A stretch of DNA of 64,000 nt from positions 62,001 to 126,000 of the forward strand of contig CBIHOV010000005.1 of assembly GCA_966211765.1 (NCBI GenBank). The letters are read 5' to 3'. The notes under the pieces are model-generated. The model ran no database searches, had not been told where the DNA came from, and saw only the letters and a list, made by a program, of their open reading frames with translations. Source of the DNA: Paraflavitalea sp966211765 (GTDB lineage: Bacteria > Bacteroidota > Bacteroidia > Chitinophagales > Chitinophagaceae). The position numbers were made by a program, and so were the translations under genes. Every line of letters starts with the position of its first letter. Within the stretch, counting starts at the first letter, position 1. Shown in pieces: positions 1 to 9,139 of this stretch.

Positions 1-804
1 ACTGCCATCCGCCGCCATCTGGTTGGGCAGCAGCACGGTCTTATAACGATTGCTGCAAAAATCCAGCAGGGCCTGGTTGCCGGTAAACTTTGCAAACGCA
101 GCTACCTGCATTACCCAGCAGGTGCCATGGTTATTGGTAGCATTCATTTCATCCTTTCCATACTGATGTGTGGTTAACCAGGTAAGGTATTGAGCAAACC
201 AATCCTTGATAGCTGTCAGCTCCACTTTATCCATATTGGCGGCATCCTGCATGGACATCAATGCCTGTACCACCTCCATGAAGTGGATCGTATCAATGAT
301 GCCAATGCCCCGGCCGGTGGCCCTCCCTTTGATAGCCTGTGCATACAGAAGATGGGGATGCATCAGCGTAGCTGTATCGGTAAACCAGGCCTGGCAATGC
401 TTCAATCCCCGTACTACATATTTTTGATCCCCCGTTATTTTATAGGCCGATGCCAGGGCGCCCATGATTCGGCTGAATCGGATCATGGCCAGCCGGTGCG
501 CCACAAAATTGTCCGGGTTCGTCATCCCGTCTTTCTGGATATAGGGACTGTCTACTGACAGAGGATTCGGCCACCAGTAGTCCCCTTCTGAATAGAAATC
601 ATGTTTGCCGCCTGCACTGCGGGGAGATTGGCTGGCAGTAACCGTTACCGGCTCCTGCTGCAGTGCCCAGGCTGCGTCTTTCAAAACCTGCTTGCGCAAG
701 GTTTTGCTGATGGATTTGCTATAATCAGCCTGTTCTTGTGCCCGTGTAGCTACTACAGCCAGCAATAGGCATGTCAAGAACCCATATGATAGGATATACC
801 GCAT
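1..804 (-). CDS. Alginate-lyase-family secreted protein, 3' end cut by window edge
   Basis: Partial gene; 268 codons are visible and the C-terminus lies beyond position 1. The start at 804 gives a clean signal peptide (about residues 1-22, ending ATRAQ), so export is expected. The mature part has the features of the alginate lyase (PL5-like, alpha/alpha-barrel) family: GDYWWPNP near the N-terminus and NNHGTCW further on, where Asn and His belong to the usual active site. It is the last visible gene of the hydrolase run and starts 10 bp after the GH31 stop, so it is probably co-transcribed. The true substrate is unknown: this family is widespread in Bacteroidota loci unrelated to alginate, and here it sits beside fucosidase-type enzymes. 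Family assignment is fairly sure, substrate is not. Confidence 0.8.
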   Translation of the reverse strand, partial: MRYILSYGFLTCLLLAVVATRAQEQADYSKSISKTLRKQVLKDAAWALQQEPVTVTASQSPRSAGGKHDFYSEGDYWWPNPLSVDSPYIQKDGMTNPDNFVAHRLAMIRFSRIMGALASAYKITGDQKYVVRGLKHCQAWFTDTATLMHPHLLYAQAIKGRATGRGIGIIDTIHFMEVVQALMSMQDAANMDKVELTAIKDWFAQYLTWLTTHQYGKDEMNATNNHGTCWVMQVAAFAKFTGNQALLDFCSNRYKTVLLPNQMAADGS

Positions 805-814
805 GTTCAGGATA

Positions 815-2962
815 TTAATTGGTCATTTTCTTATACGTCACCTTTCCGATCGTATTCGGTTTTCCCGTAGCAGGTGCTGTGATTGTTCCTTTTAATTGTC
901 CGGCAGCATCTTTCGAAACACTGATGGTGCGCCAGCTGTAAGCTCCTTTTTCGTAATTGAAAGTTTCGCCGTCATCATCATACAAGGTGTAGGTACCTGG
1001 TTTTTCACCATAATAACGGACTTCCAGGTCTACTACCGCGCCCGCTTTGGGCGCGTGCAGCATGGCTGGCATCATGGGTATTATTCCGCCATCTTTTACA
1101 TACACAGGTATCTTATCCAATCCCGGTGTTACCGTGATCACCTCACCATCACCGGCAAAAGCACCGGTGTAGAAATCAAACCATTTGCCTTTGGGCAGGA
1201 TCACCTTGCGGGTAGTTTGCCCGGTAAACAATGGCGCCACCAACAAGTATTCACCTGCCATATATTGATCTTTGATCTCTTTGGAAGCTGCTTCTGCATA
1301 AGGATTCTGCTCCAGGTTCTCATTGATCACTTCTTTTTTAATCTCCTGCTTAAAACCTGGTTCCAGGTTCATAGCACGGAATGGCGGGATGCCCTGGTAA
1401 TGGTATTTGGCAAATTCAGTATACCAGTAGGGCATCATCTGCATACGCAACAAAGCCAGTTGCTTTACCTGCTCTGCCACTTCCGGGTAGCTCCAGGGCT
1501 TGGTACCACTGGACCAGGCATTGATCATGGCCATGGGAGAAAAGATCACGGTTTGAAAACGGCGCAGCCACTCCTCGCCTGTTTTGGAAGCCCTTACTTC
1601 CGGCGTCCACAATACCCCGGCAAAACCGCTGTTGATGAGGGCCGTAATAAAGTCTTCATGGTTATAATAATCATTGTAGATCACATAGGGGAAAGAAGAG
1701 GCCCCGCCGTTGGAAGCGCGCACCAATCCAAAGGTGCGGGAGTTTTGCTGGCGGTATATATCCGTGCTGTAGCGTTGTGCCAGTACGCCATAGGTCTGGC
1801 GCAATTGTTCGGCACTGTTGCCCGAAGGGAAAGTGGCGACATCAGGCCACAGGTAATGGTCATAGCCATCCACTTCATCGATCTTATAGCCGCTCACTCC
1901 GATACCTACCTGATCTTTCTTAAGTTGTCCAAAGAAGATATTGCGTGCCTGCGGCTGGGTAAAGTCGGGCACAGCGCCCACCCATACGGTATGTGAACCA
2001 GTATAAGGTAAAATAGATTTATAGATGGAAGCATCCGGCGACACATAGGGATTCAGCCAGAGGTTGAGGCGGATACCTTTATCCAGCATTGCTTTTACAA
2101 ATGCCTGCGGCTGGGGAAAACGGGTCTTATCCCACTCAAAAGTGCAGGGATAGGATTTGGTTTGCCAGCCAGGTTCCAGGCCGATATAATCTAGCGGGTA
2201 ACCTTTTTGCTCAAAATCGTTGGCTTCTTTTTCTACATCAGCCGCATTGTACAGGCGCTGTACGCGTTGGGTAAATCCCAGTCCCCAGCGTGGTGGTAAA
2301 CAACCACCGCCATTGAATAAGTTGAAACGACGTACCGCATCGAGCGCGGTAGGGCCTGCAAATACATATACTTCCACACCAGCTGCCGGCACCAGCATTT
2401 CTACCGCATCGGAATAAGGACGGGAAGCCCATGACTTATCGGTATTACGATCTTTGGCAACTGGTGGGTTCTTGCTGTCCTTGCGCACACCGGCCCCTGC
2501 ATATACATTGATATACCGGGCAGCATTGATAAACACACCGTATCCCAATGAGGATACATAGAATGGTGTAGGAGAATGCGTACGGCCATTGTCTTTGCCT
2601 CCAAAATGGTCTACGTGCAGTTGTAATATCTTACCACGCTGGTGGATGGTTTGAAAGTTGAGGCCAAAACCATATACCTGTTCTTCTTTTTGCAAAGGGA
2701 ATCGCAGGTAGGTCTTGCCATCTTGTACACGGGCGGCAATCTCGGCTTTTGCAAAAGGGAAACCAGCTTTGGTGATAGTGGCCAATGCTTCTTTATTGGG
2801 TGTAGCCCCTGCTGCTTTCAACAGGTCGAAGGCTTCCGGCTTTCCCACTATGGCTTTCCACACGCCGGGCGCCACCTCCGTCCATACCGGTTGCTGCGAC
2901 ATTGCACACAGGAAGAACAAACTGGACAAAAAAGAAGACAGAATATATTTATAACACTTCAT
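815..2962 (-). CDS. Glycoside hydrolase family 31 protein (alpha-xylosidase/alpha-glucosidase type)
   Basis: The protein has 715 residues with a signal peptide (MKCYKYILSSFLSSLFFLCA). An N-terminal beta-sandwich region is followed by a TIM barrel (GLEPGWQTK, LNLWLNPYVSP) and a C-terminal beta region ending in a DUF5110-like stretch (YYGEKPGTYTLYDDDGE). The putative nucleophile is Asp362 in YKIDEVDG, which fits the GH31 KxD pattern. The acid/base candidate is the Asp in VIYNDYYNHED after RASNGG. GH31 enzymes release alpha-linked xylose, glucose or galactose. Next to GH95 and GH2, an alpha-xylosidase role in xyloglucan side-chain breakdown is plausible but inferred. It starts 17 bp after the GH95 stop, so it lies in the same operon. 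The NDYYNHED region departs from the common GH31 WSGD form, suggesting a divergent subfamily. Confidence 0.88.
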   Translation of the reverse strand: MKCYKYILSSFLSSLFFLCAMSQQPVWTEVAPGVWKAIVGKPEAFDLLKAAGATPNKEALATITKAGFPFAKAEIAARVQDGKTYLRFPLQKEEQVYGFGLNFQTIHQRGKILQLHVDHFGGKDNGRTHSPTPFYVSSLGYGVFINAARYINVYAGAGVRKDSKNPPVAKDRNTDKSWASRPYSDAVEMLVPAAGVEVYVFAGPTALDAVRRFNLFNGGGCLPPRWGLGFTQRVQRLYNAADVEKEANDFEQKGYPLDYIGLEPGWQTKSYPCTFEWDKTRFPQPQAFVKAMLDKGIRLNLWLNPYVSPDASIYKSILPYTGSHTVWVGAVPDFTQPQARNIFFGQLKKDQVGIGVSGYKIDEVDGYDHYLWPDVATFPSGNSAEQLRQTYGVLAQRYSTDIYRQQNSRTFGLVRASNGGASSFPYVIYNDYYNHEDFITALINSGFAGVLWTPEVRASKTGEEWLRRFQTVIFSPMAMINAWSSGTKPWSYPEVAEQVKQLALLRMQMMPYWYTEFAKYHYQGIPPFRAMNLEPGFKQEIKKEVINENLEQNPYAEAASKEIKDQYMAGEYLLVAPLFTGQTTRKVILPKGKWFDFYTGAFAGDGEVITVTPGLDKIPVYVKDGGIIPMMPAMLHAPKAGAVVDLEVRYYGEKPGTYTLYDDDGETFNYEKGAYSWRTISVSKDAAGQLKGTITAPATGKPNTIGKVTYKKMTN

Positions 2963-2979
2963 ATGCCTGGTATGGTTTA

Positions 2980-5535
2980 TTATTGATTTACTACCGTATA
3001 CGACTTCCCCTTCACAGTTGGAAACTCAATTACATATTCCCCTTCCTTACCAATCTCCACCAGCTTCGCCTGTGGGCTCTTCTCGTACACTATTTTTCCA
3101 TATGCAATATTCAACGGATTGGCGTTGTTACCTTCCACAGGATTGGCTTTTACTTCCACTATTTTGACAGGGGTGGTGGTTTTAATGCGGCAAATGCCTC
3201 CTGAACCGGAAACGATCTTTGCGGTGGCTAACTTCCCTTCCTTCCACTGGATATCTACCATGAAATTGCCCCTGGCTTTAATGCCTTTGATGCTACCTGC
3301 TGCCCAGGCCGATGGTAGTGCTGGCAATATGCTCAGGTAACCGGCATGACTTTGCAGCAACATTTCCGTGATGCCTGCTGTGGCGCCAAAATTGCCATCG
3401 ATCTGGAAGGGAGGATGTGCATCGAAGAGATTGGGATAGGTACCGCCGCCGCCCATGGTCTCACGGGTTTGGTTGGGATCAATATAGGTGAAGGCATCAC
3501 TTAATATTTTATAGGCATGGTCTCCATCCTGCAGTCGCGCCCACCAGTTGATCTTCCAGGCCATTGACCAGCCGGTGCTTACATCACCGCGGTGGATAAG
3601 CGACTGTTTGGCCGCTGCTGCCAACTCCGGTGTTTGTTGCACCGTGATCTGGCTACCGGGATACAGGCCAAACAAATGCGACAGGTGGCGGTGTTTATCT
3701 TTGGGATCATCCCAGTCACCATACCATTCCTGCAACTGGCCATACTGGCCAATATGATAAGGATAGAGTTGATCATAGGCTTCCTGCACCTGCTTGCGAA
3801 AGGCAGCATCTGTATTCAGGAGAGTGCTCGTTTTGATCACTGCTGCAAATAATTCCCGCAGCAAAGACATATCCATCGTACTGGCCAGGGCTACCTGGTA
3901 TTCCTTTCCGTTTAGCTTAATAGTATTTTCGGGTGAGGTAGATGGATTGGTCACCAACCAGGGAGTGCTACTGTCTTTGATCAGCCAGTGCAACATAAAT
4001 TGTGTGGCGCCCTTCATCAATGGATAGCCGGTTGACTGCAGCCACTTTTTGTCACCAGTATACAGGTAATGCTCCCACAGGTGCGTGCTGAACCATACAC
4101 CTGCCATGGGCCAGCAGCTCCAGCGTGGCATGCCACGGGGATCCCATTCATAACCGCCAGGCGGTGAGGTTTTTGCCCACAGGTCGGAATTATGGTGCGT
4201 TACCCATCCTTCATTGATATTGTAATTCACTTTGGCTGTCACAGCTCCGTTGACTGCCAATTCTTTCATGAAGTCGAATAGTGGTTGGTGACATTCGGAG
4301 AGATTGGTATTCTCTGCCAGCCAATAGTTCATTTCTGTATTGATATTGGTGGTATAGTTGCTACCCCAGGGCGGTTGTACGTGATCATTCCAGATGCCTT
4401 GTAAATTGGCGGGTCTGGAACCGGGGCGTGAGCTGGCGATGAGCAGGTAACGCCCAAACTGGTAATACAAGGTTTGTAACTGGTTATCGTTCTTCGTATC
4501 GGCAAAACGACGCAACCTGTCATCAGTAGGTAGCTTAACCGCTTCCTCGTTGGTACCCAGGTTCAACTTTACGCGATTGAACAATGACTGGTAATCACTC
4601 ACATGGCGCTGCTTCAATTGTGCCCAGGACAAGATTCGAACTTTACCTAGATTGGCCTTTGCCTCTACGCCAGGGTCCTTGCCCTCTTTGCCCGGTGATT
4701 TATTAAACCCATTGAAGCTGGTAGCTTCTGTGAGGTAGATCGTCACAGCGTCAGCACCTGTTACGGTCAACTGATCGCCGGATTGTTTTATCGTGCCGCC
4801 TTCTGTTTTAATATAGAGATCAATCTCAAAGTTCATTCCCTCCCCTTTCGCATCTTCATCATACACTACCTGTTGGGGTTCCGATTCACGGTTGGCAACA
4901 AACTTAGGCGCCTTACCGGTTAATACCAGTTGGTTATTGGCCGTTGCTTTCACACTATAATGCAGCTTGCTGGTAAGTGCAGCTGTAAAGCTTACTTTTT
5001 TCCCTTTATTGGCTGTAAGCCTTACCATCATTACTTTATCGGGAAAACTGGTAAATGTTTCCCGTTGGTATTGCACACCGCCCGTGGTATAGCGCACTGT
5101 AGCAATGGCATTGTTCAGATCAAGGTCGCGGTAGTAACCAGTGCCCAGGGTATCTTCAACAGGAAATTCCAGCAACAGGTTGCCCAGGGGCAGATAACGG
5201 GCAGAATAAGGTCCCTGCATCTTTTTCCACAGCTCGGCAGCTTTGATATAATCGCCTTCAAATACAGCCTTACGTACCTGTGGCAATACAGTTGGTCCAT
5301 TGGGGTTATTGCCCGGGTCGGGAAAGCCACTCCAGAGCGTATTGTCATTGAGTTGGTAGCGCTCCTTTTTCACCCCGCCAAACACCATAGCGCCGGTCTT
5401 CCCATTGCCCAAGGGCAGGGCTTCCTCCCAGGCCTTGGCTGGCTTTGCATACCATAATTTCAGGTGGGGATCAGTTTGTGCGCTTACGGCAATTGAGCCC
5501 AGAGATACAGCAAACAGAAAAGCAATACGTTTCAA
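2980..5535 (-). CDS. Glycoside hydrolase family 95, alpha-L-fucosidase
   Basis: The protein has 851 residues with a signal peptide (MKRIAFLFAVSLGSIAVSAQ). The N-terminal domain opens with the GH95 hallmark LWYAKPAKAWEEALPLGNGK and LNDNTLWSG. The (alpha/alpha)6 catalytic domain carries TNINTEMNYW (the paired Asn positions that activate water in GH95), HHNSDLWAKTSPPGG, the TSPENTI Glu region and QIDGNFGATAGI (Asp). These are the positions of the inverting 1,2-alpha-L-fucosidase mechanism. Length is normal for the family. The enzyme would release terminal alpha-1,2-linked L-fucose, or sometimes L-galactose, outside the cytoplasm. A complete L-fucose uptake gene and part of a fucose degradation pathway lie about 9 kb away, divergent from the same locus, which supports fucose as the real product. 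Confidence 0.93.
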   Translation of the reverse strand: MKRIAFLFAVSLGSIAVSAQTDPHLKLWYAKPAKAWEEALPLGNGKTGAMVFGGVKKERYQLNDNTLWSGFPDPGNNPNGPTVLPQVRKAVFEGDYIKAAELWKKMQGPYSARYLPLGNLLLEFPVEDTLGTGYYRDLDLNNAIATVRYTTGGVQYQRETFTSFPDKVMMVRLTANKGKKVSFTAALTSKLHYSVKATANNQLVLTGKAPKFVANRESEPQQVVYDEDAKGEGMNFEIDLYIKTEGGTIKQSGDQLTVTGADAVTIYLTEATSFNGFNKSPGKEGKDPGVEAKANLGKVRILSWAQLKQRHVSDYQSLFNRVKLNLGTNEEAVKLPTDDRLRRFADTKNDNQLQTLYYQFGRYLLIASSRPGSRPANLQGIWNDHVQPPWGSNYTTNINTEMNYWLAENTNLSECHQPLFDFMKELAVNGAVTAKVNYNINEGWVTHHNSDLWAKTSPPGGYEWDPRGMPRWSCWPMAGVWFSTHLWEHYLYTGDKKWLQSTGYPLMKGATQFMLHWLIKDSSTPWLVTNPSTSPENTIKLNGKEYQVALASTMDMSLLRELFAAVIKTSTLLNTDAAFRKQVQEAYDQLYPYHIGQYGQLQEWYGDWDDPKDKHRHLSHLFGLYPGSQITVQQTPELAAAAKQSLIHRGDVSTGWSMAWKINWWARLQDGDHAYKILSDAFTYIDPNQTRETMGGGGTYPNLFDAHPPFQIDGNFGATAGITEMLLQSHAGYLSILPALPSAWAAGSIKGIKARGNFMVDIQWKEGKLATAKIVSGSGGICRIKTTTPVKIVEVKANPVEGNNANPLNIAYGKIVYEKSPQAKLVEIGKEGEYVIEFPTVKGKSYTVVNQ

Positions 5536-5612
5536 TGGTTGATATTTTATAAATTATTTCAATGGCAGTATTGGCAACAAGCATCAATATGAACAGCAGT
5601 ATTCTCATCGTT

Positions 5613-8069
5613 TTATAAGGGAAGGGTGACAGTTATAATCCCTGTGCTCTGTGCACTTACTACATTAACGCCTTTATTTGTTTGAATTTTTATAGTAGCC
5701 CGGCCATTGTACATTTGTACATACCGGCTGCCAGAGGATGTGCCCTGGTTGTCGATCAGCTTGCCGTCGCCAGCCAGGCCAAAACGCACCCAGTTTACGG
5801 CATCCAGGCAAGGGATGCTTTTATCATCCAGCAGTCGCACTTCTACAGTGGCTATACCGTTCTCCTCTTTGATTTTTGCGATGTCCAGCTTGGCTGGCTT
5901 ACCCCAGGTTTCCGTTTGGTATTGGAAGCTGATGGCATCCCGTACAAACTCTTTCCCTTTGCGGGCTATTACATTGATAGAATTGAGGCCTTTGGCAAAT
6001 TGCAGGTTCCAGCGAAGACCGGCTGCAGGGAAATCCTGCGTACTGCGTTTTTTAACGCCATAACTTTTGCCATTGAGGAACAGCTCCGCTTCATCACAGT
6101 TGGAATATACTTTTACCATTTTCTCTTCGGCTGCTGTACCCCAGCGCACCGGCCAGCTATGCCCATAAACATGCACCATTGGCCGGGTGGTCCAATAGGA
6201 TTGAAATACGAAGTAAGCTTCTTTCTTAGTCAGGTCCCGTTCCACCACACCCTTCTGATTCATATAAGGCACCGGGTTGTCGGGCCTTACCGGTGTAGAA
6301 AAATCTTTAAATGGCCACTGCGCAGTACCTGTAAGCCAGGGCATGGTTTCCTGTTCTTTCAGGTGCCAGTCTACCAGGTTACAGATATAGGATTCACTCC
6401 AGTCTCCATCCTTGGAAGCACGTGCAGCGCCGCCAAACAAAGAGGCATCGCCCGCACGCTCGTCAGCAGCACCAGCAGCTTTCAAGGACTGTAATGCTTT
6501 ATCGGGACTTTCTGAATGACGGCCGGCATGACTATCGCCACCCCATTCCACATGCAGAAAATGTTTTACTTTTTTGAATTCTTCTTCAGTTACTGATTTG
6601 TATTCAGTATAGATACCCCTGTACCAGCCCGCCCAGATAGAAGGAGAATAGACATCTACAATGTCTTTGCAAAAATCGCAACGGCGGATAGCTGTCTTAC
6701 GGGTTGGGTCTAATTGATGCGACAGGTCATTCAACTCCTTCATGAATGTTCTGATCTTTTCTTTGTCAAATTCCGGGAAATCGCCGGGCCAGTCATTCTC
6801 ATTGCCCAGGCCCCAGATGATCACCGATGCATGGTTATAATGCTGCTCGATCATATTGCGCAGCATACGTCTCGCTTGTTCTTTGTACACCTCTCCACCA
6901 AGGCCACCGCGGCACCAGGGAATCTCTTCCCATACCATAATGCCCAGGCTATCACACAAATTCAGGATGGTGCGCGACTGCTGGTAATGCCCCAGCCGAA
7001 TAAAGTTTACCCCCATCTCCTTCATCATGATCATTTCCTGGCGCATTTGCACATCGGTCATGGCAGCCGCAACACCCGCATGATCCTCATGGCGATGTGT
7101 GCCACGCAACAACAGGCGTTTGCTATTCAGTTTAAAAGGACCATTGTCCACAAACTCAAAATGCCGGAAGCCGATCTTTTCCCGTTGCGTATAACTTCCT
7201 TCCGGTCTTTTCAATGTTACTTCAACGGTATAGAGTGCGGGTGCATCTGTTGACCATAACTGGGGTTTCTTTATGGTAAAACTGGCCAGGTTCACCTCCC
7301 CTTCTCCCGTAAGCATTTCTTTGGAAAGGTTTTGTACCAGCTTGCCGGCAGGATCAAACAGCTTTACCAACAAAGAAGTATTGCTGATGCCTTGTGGATT
7401 ATAAAAACGGGACCTGATGCTGAGCTTACCGGTTTTACCCGTATTATCTGTTTCGGCCAGTGCAAATAACTTATCAATGGATAAGGCTGGCGTGTATACA
7501 AGATTCAGGTAACGGTATAGACCGCCATATAAATTAAAATCTGAAAGATCAGAGGGGATCATTTCCAGGTCACGGGAATTATCTGTCCGGATGGATACCG
7601 GTACTTTTCCCTTGAACTGCTTTTGATAAACTTCCGTTTGCATAAAGGCATTGACTGCTTCCGTAATATCAATCGTAAATTCATCGTACCCGCCTATATG
7701 GCTGCCCACTTTAATGGTGTACACGTACACTTCTGTTTTTTGTCCGGCACCTTCAAAGTGCAACAGGGTCCTTCCATTGGCATACGGGTTTTTAATATCC
7801 AGTTGGGTACGGTACCAGGCTGGCCCCTGGTAATAATTGACATCCGGATCTACAGCATCAGTGGCATTCACACAATGCGGCAACACAACAGCATTCCATA
7901 GGGGTACACTTTCCGGGTTGCCCTTGCCTACCGGCCTTACGGATTCCCAAATACCGCCTAGGTCCTGTTTCAGGAATTCCCAGTTGGCGGTAAGCCTGGT
8001 ACTTACCTGGGCCTGTGCCGGCAAAAGACTGCCAACCATCAAAATACAAGCAATTAATATCCTGTTCAT
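5613..8069 (-). CDS. Glycoside hydrolase family 2 protein (beta-galactosidase-like)
   Basis: About 818 residues from the chosen start at 8069, which places a signal peptide (MNRILIACILMVGSLLPAQAQ) at the N-terminus; an upstream ATG at 8099 would add ten residues in front of it. Order: sugar-binding jelly roll (NGRTLLHFEGAGQKTEVYVY), immunoglobulin-like domain, TIM barrel, then C-terminal beta domains (EKMVKVYSNCDEAELFLNGK). The acid/base is Glu424 in WGLGNEND and the nucleophile is Glu508 in HVEWGGDSH, which is standard GH2 spacing. GH2 retaining enzymes cleave beta-galactosides, beta-glucuronides or beta-mannosides. With GH95 directly downstream, removing the galactose exposed after defucosylation is a reasonable role. 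It is the first gene after a terminator that separates it from the SusC/D genes. Confidence 0.9.
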   Translation of the reverse strand: MNRILIACILMVGSLLPAQAQVSTRLTANWEFLKQDLGGIWESVRPVGKGNPESVPLWNAVVLPHCVNATDAVDPDVNYYQGPAWYRTQLDIKNPYANGRTLLHFEGAGQKTEVYVYTIKVGSHIGGYDEFTIDITEAVNAFMQTEVYQKQFKGKVPVSIRTDNSRDLEMIPSDLSDFNLYGGLYRYLNLVYTPALSIDKLFALAETDNTGKTGKLSIRSRFYNPQGISNTSLLVKLFDPAGKLVQNLSKEMLTGEGEVNLASFTIKKPQLWSTDAPALYTVEVTLKRPEGSYTQREKIGFRHFEFVDNGPFKLNSKRLLLRGTHRHEDHAGVAAAMTDVQMRQEMIMMKEMGVNFIRLGHYQQSRTILNLCDSLGIMVWEEIPWCRGGLGGEVYKEQARRMLRNMIEQHYNHASVIIWGLGNENDWPGDFPEFDKEKIRTFMKELNDLSHQLDPTRKTAIRRCDFCKDIVDVYSPSIWAGWYRGIYTEYKSVTEEEFKKVKHFLHVEWGGDSHAGRHSESPDKALQSLKAAGAADERAGDASLFGGAARASKDGDWSESYICNLVDWHLKEQETMPWLTGTAQWPFKDFSTPVRPDNPVPYMNQKGVVERDLTKKEAYFVFQSYWTTRPMVHVYGHSWPVRWGTAAEEKMVKVYSNCDEAELFLNGKSYGVKKRSTQDFPAAGLRWNLQFAKGLNSINVIARKGKEFVRDAISFQYQTETWGKPAKLDIAKIKEENGIATVEVRLLDDKSIPCLDAVNWVRFGLAGDGKLIDNQGTSSGSRYVQMYNGRATIKIQTNKGVNVVSAQSTGIITVTLPL

Positions 8070-8153
8070 GCTACGAATATCTGCAAACATTGTCTTCAAC
8101 AGGTAACGGGTACATTAAAATAAAACCGAAAACGTTGACGCTCCTGAAAAAGC

Positions 8154-8184
8154 CAGGTGACACCTTATAATGAGGTGTCACCTG
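8154..8184 (-). terminator. Strong hairpin between the SusCD-lipoprotein genes and the hydrolase genes
   Basis: A perfect 12-bp inverted repeat: arms 8154-8165 and 8173-8184, with a 7-nt loop. Read on the minus strand the stem is followed by a ggcttttt tract, the layout of an intrinsic terminator. It sits after the lipoprotein gene (stop 8223) and before the GH2 start, so it likely lowers read-through from SusC/D into the hydrolases. The plus side is also T-rich. Confidence 0.7.
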
Positions 8185-8222
8185 ATCTATATTTTTCTTT
8201 AAGCAATAAATGGTCGTCGCTT

Positions 8223-9062
8223 TTAAAACCAGCTATACCTGTAAGGAGGAATACTGGTAATAGGTGCACCGCCACCAGTGGCGAGAAATACATGTGCGCG
8301 TCCATTGGTAAAATAAAATCCCCCAGTACGACTCCAGGCCCTGTCATTCATAATGATAGGCGACACATCATTATTGCCAATCCGCAGGTTCATCTTCCCT
8401 TCCGGGTCAAATCCCGATCCACCAGTGTTGCTAAAAGTGGTACTGAGAAGGAGGGTGGGATCAGGATTAGGCTCCGTTTTGGTAACAGCCCAGCCCAATT
8501 TTGTTTCCGTTGGATCAGCCTTGGTATTGGCTCCTAAAAGGGTGGGTACTGCCTGATTTGTAATTGTGAGGTTATCGTAACCATATTCACCCTGAACAAT
8601 CAGGTATAGCAATAAATTCTTTACGGTTTCTTTAGAATATTCCTCCCAGGCAACAGCAGGCCGGGTTGAATCAAATGCCGGATTCGAAAGGGACTTGATG
8701 GGCACGCCTGCATTATCCTTTACCACCACTGGATAATCAAAGAAAAAGCCGGCTGTCACCTTGTTACTGGTAAGCCTTCTCACCGCATCTGTGTGTAGTA
8801 AAATAAACGTTCTGCCAGGTTTTTCATATTCAGCCAGATCAATGCCCGAATATTCAATGGCCTTTTGCATCCATTTAAAAATAGTATCGTTGTTGGGTGC
8901 AGCGGTCCCCCTCGAAAGGATGTAATCTTTGACGGATATATTATAGTGTGGATCGATCTCCGATTTCTTATAATCATAGTCTGTTTGCACCTTATAGCAG
9001 CCTGTAAGGAAAAAGGCCGACAAAGACAGAAAACAGAAGCTATACAATATTGTTTTTTTCAT
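8223..9062 (-). CDS. Surface lipoprotein with fasciclin-like features, in the SusE position
   Basis: The protein has 279 residues with a lipoprotein signal (SLSAFFLTGC, Cys22), so it is probably anchored in the outer membrane. After the lipobox the protein resembles a divergent fasciclin domain: TFILLHTDAVRRL, ETVKNLLLYLIVQGEYGYDNL, a TKLGWAV strand and a late TNGRAHVFLA box that recalls the NGxxHxID ending of fasciclin domains. It follows SusD by 77 bp and takes the position usually held by SusE/SusF-like glycan-binding lipoproteins. A role as an accessory glycan-binding or surface adhesion protein is inferred. Lipoprotein status is sure; the fasciclin assignment is moderate. Confidence 0.6.
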   Translation of the reverse strand: MKKTILYSFCFLSLSAFFLTGCYKVQTDYDYKKSEIDPHYNISVKDYILSRGTAAPNNDTIFKWMQKAIEYSGIDLAEYEKPGRTFILLHTDAVRRLTSNKVTAGFFFDYPVVVKDNAGVPIKSLSNPAFDSTRPAVAWEEYSKETVKNLLLYLIVQGEYGYDNLTITNQAVPTLLGANTKADPTETKLGWAVTKTEPNPDPTLLLSTTFSNTGGSGFDPEGKMNLRIGNNDVSPIIMNDRAWSRTGGFYFTNGRAHVFLATGGGAPITSIPPYRYSWF

Positions 9063-9139
9063 ATACTGATCATTATTTCGTTTTGTTCAACGCCGCATGC
9101 CGCGATTTATAGGAAGCAGGGTTTGTTGTACCAAATTGA

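Noticed and set aside
896..1996. Long plus-strand open frame (366 codons) opposite the GH31 gene
   Set aside because: It is the antisense shadow of a well-supported GH31 gene, shows no domain and is Cys/His/Gly-rich in a way typical of a complementary frame.
5682..6494. Plus-strand open frame (270 codons) opposite GH2
   Set aside because: Antisense shadow; the GH2 catalytic motifs on the minus strand are unambiguous.
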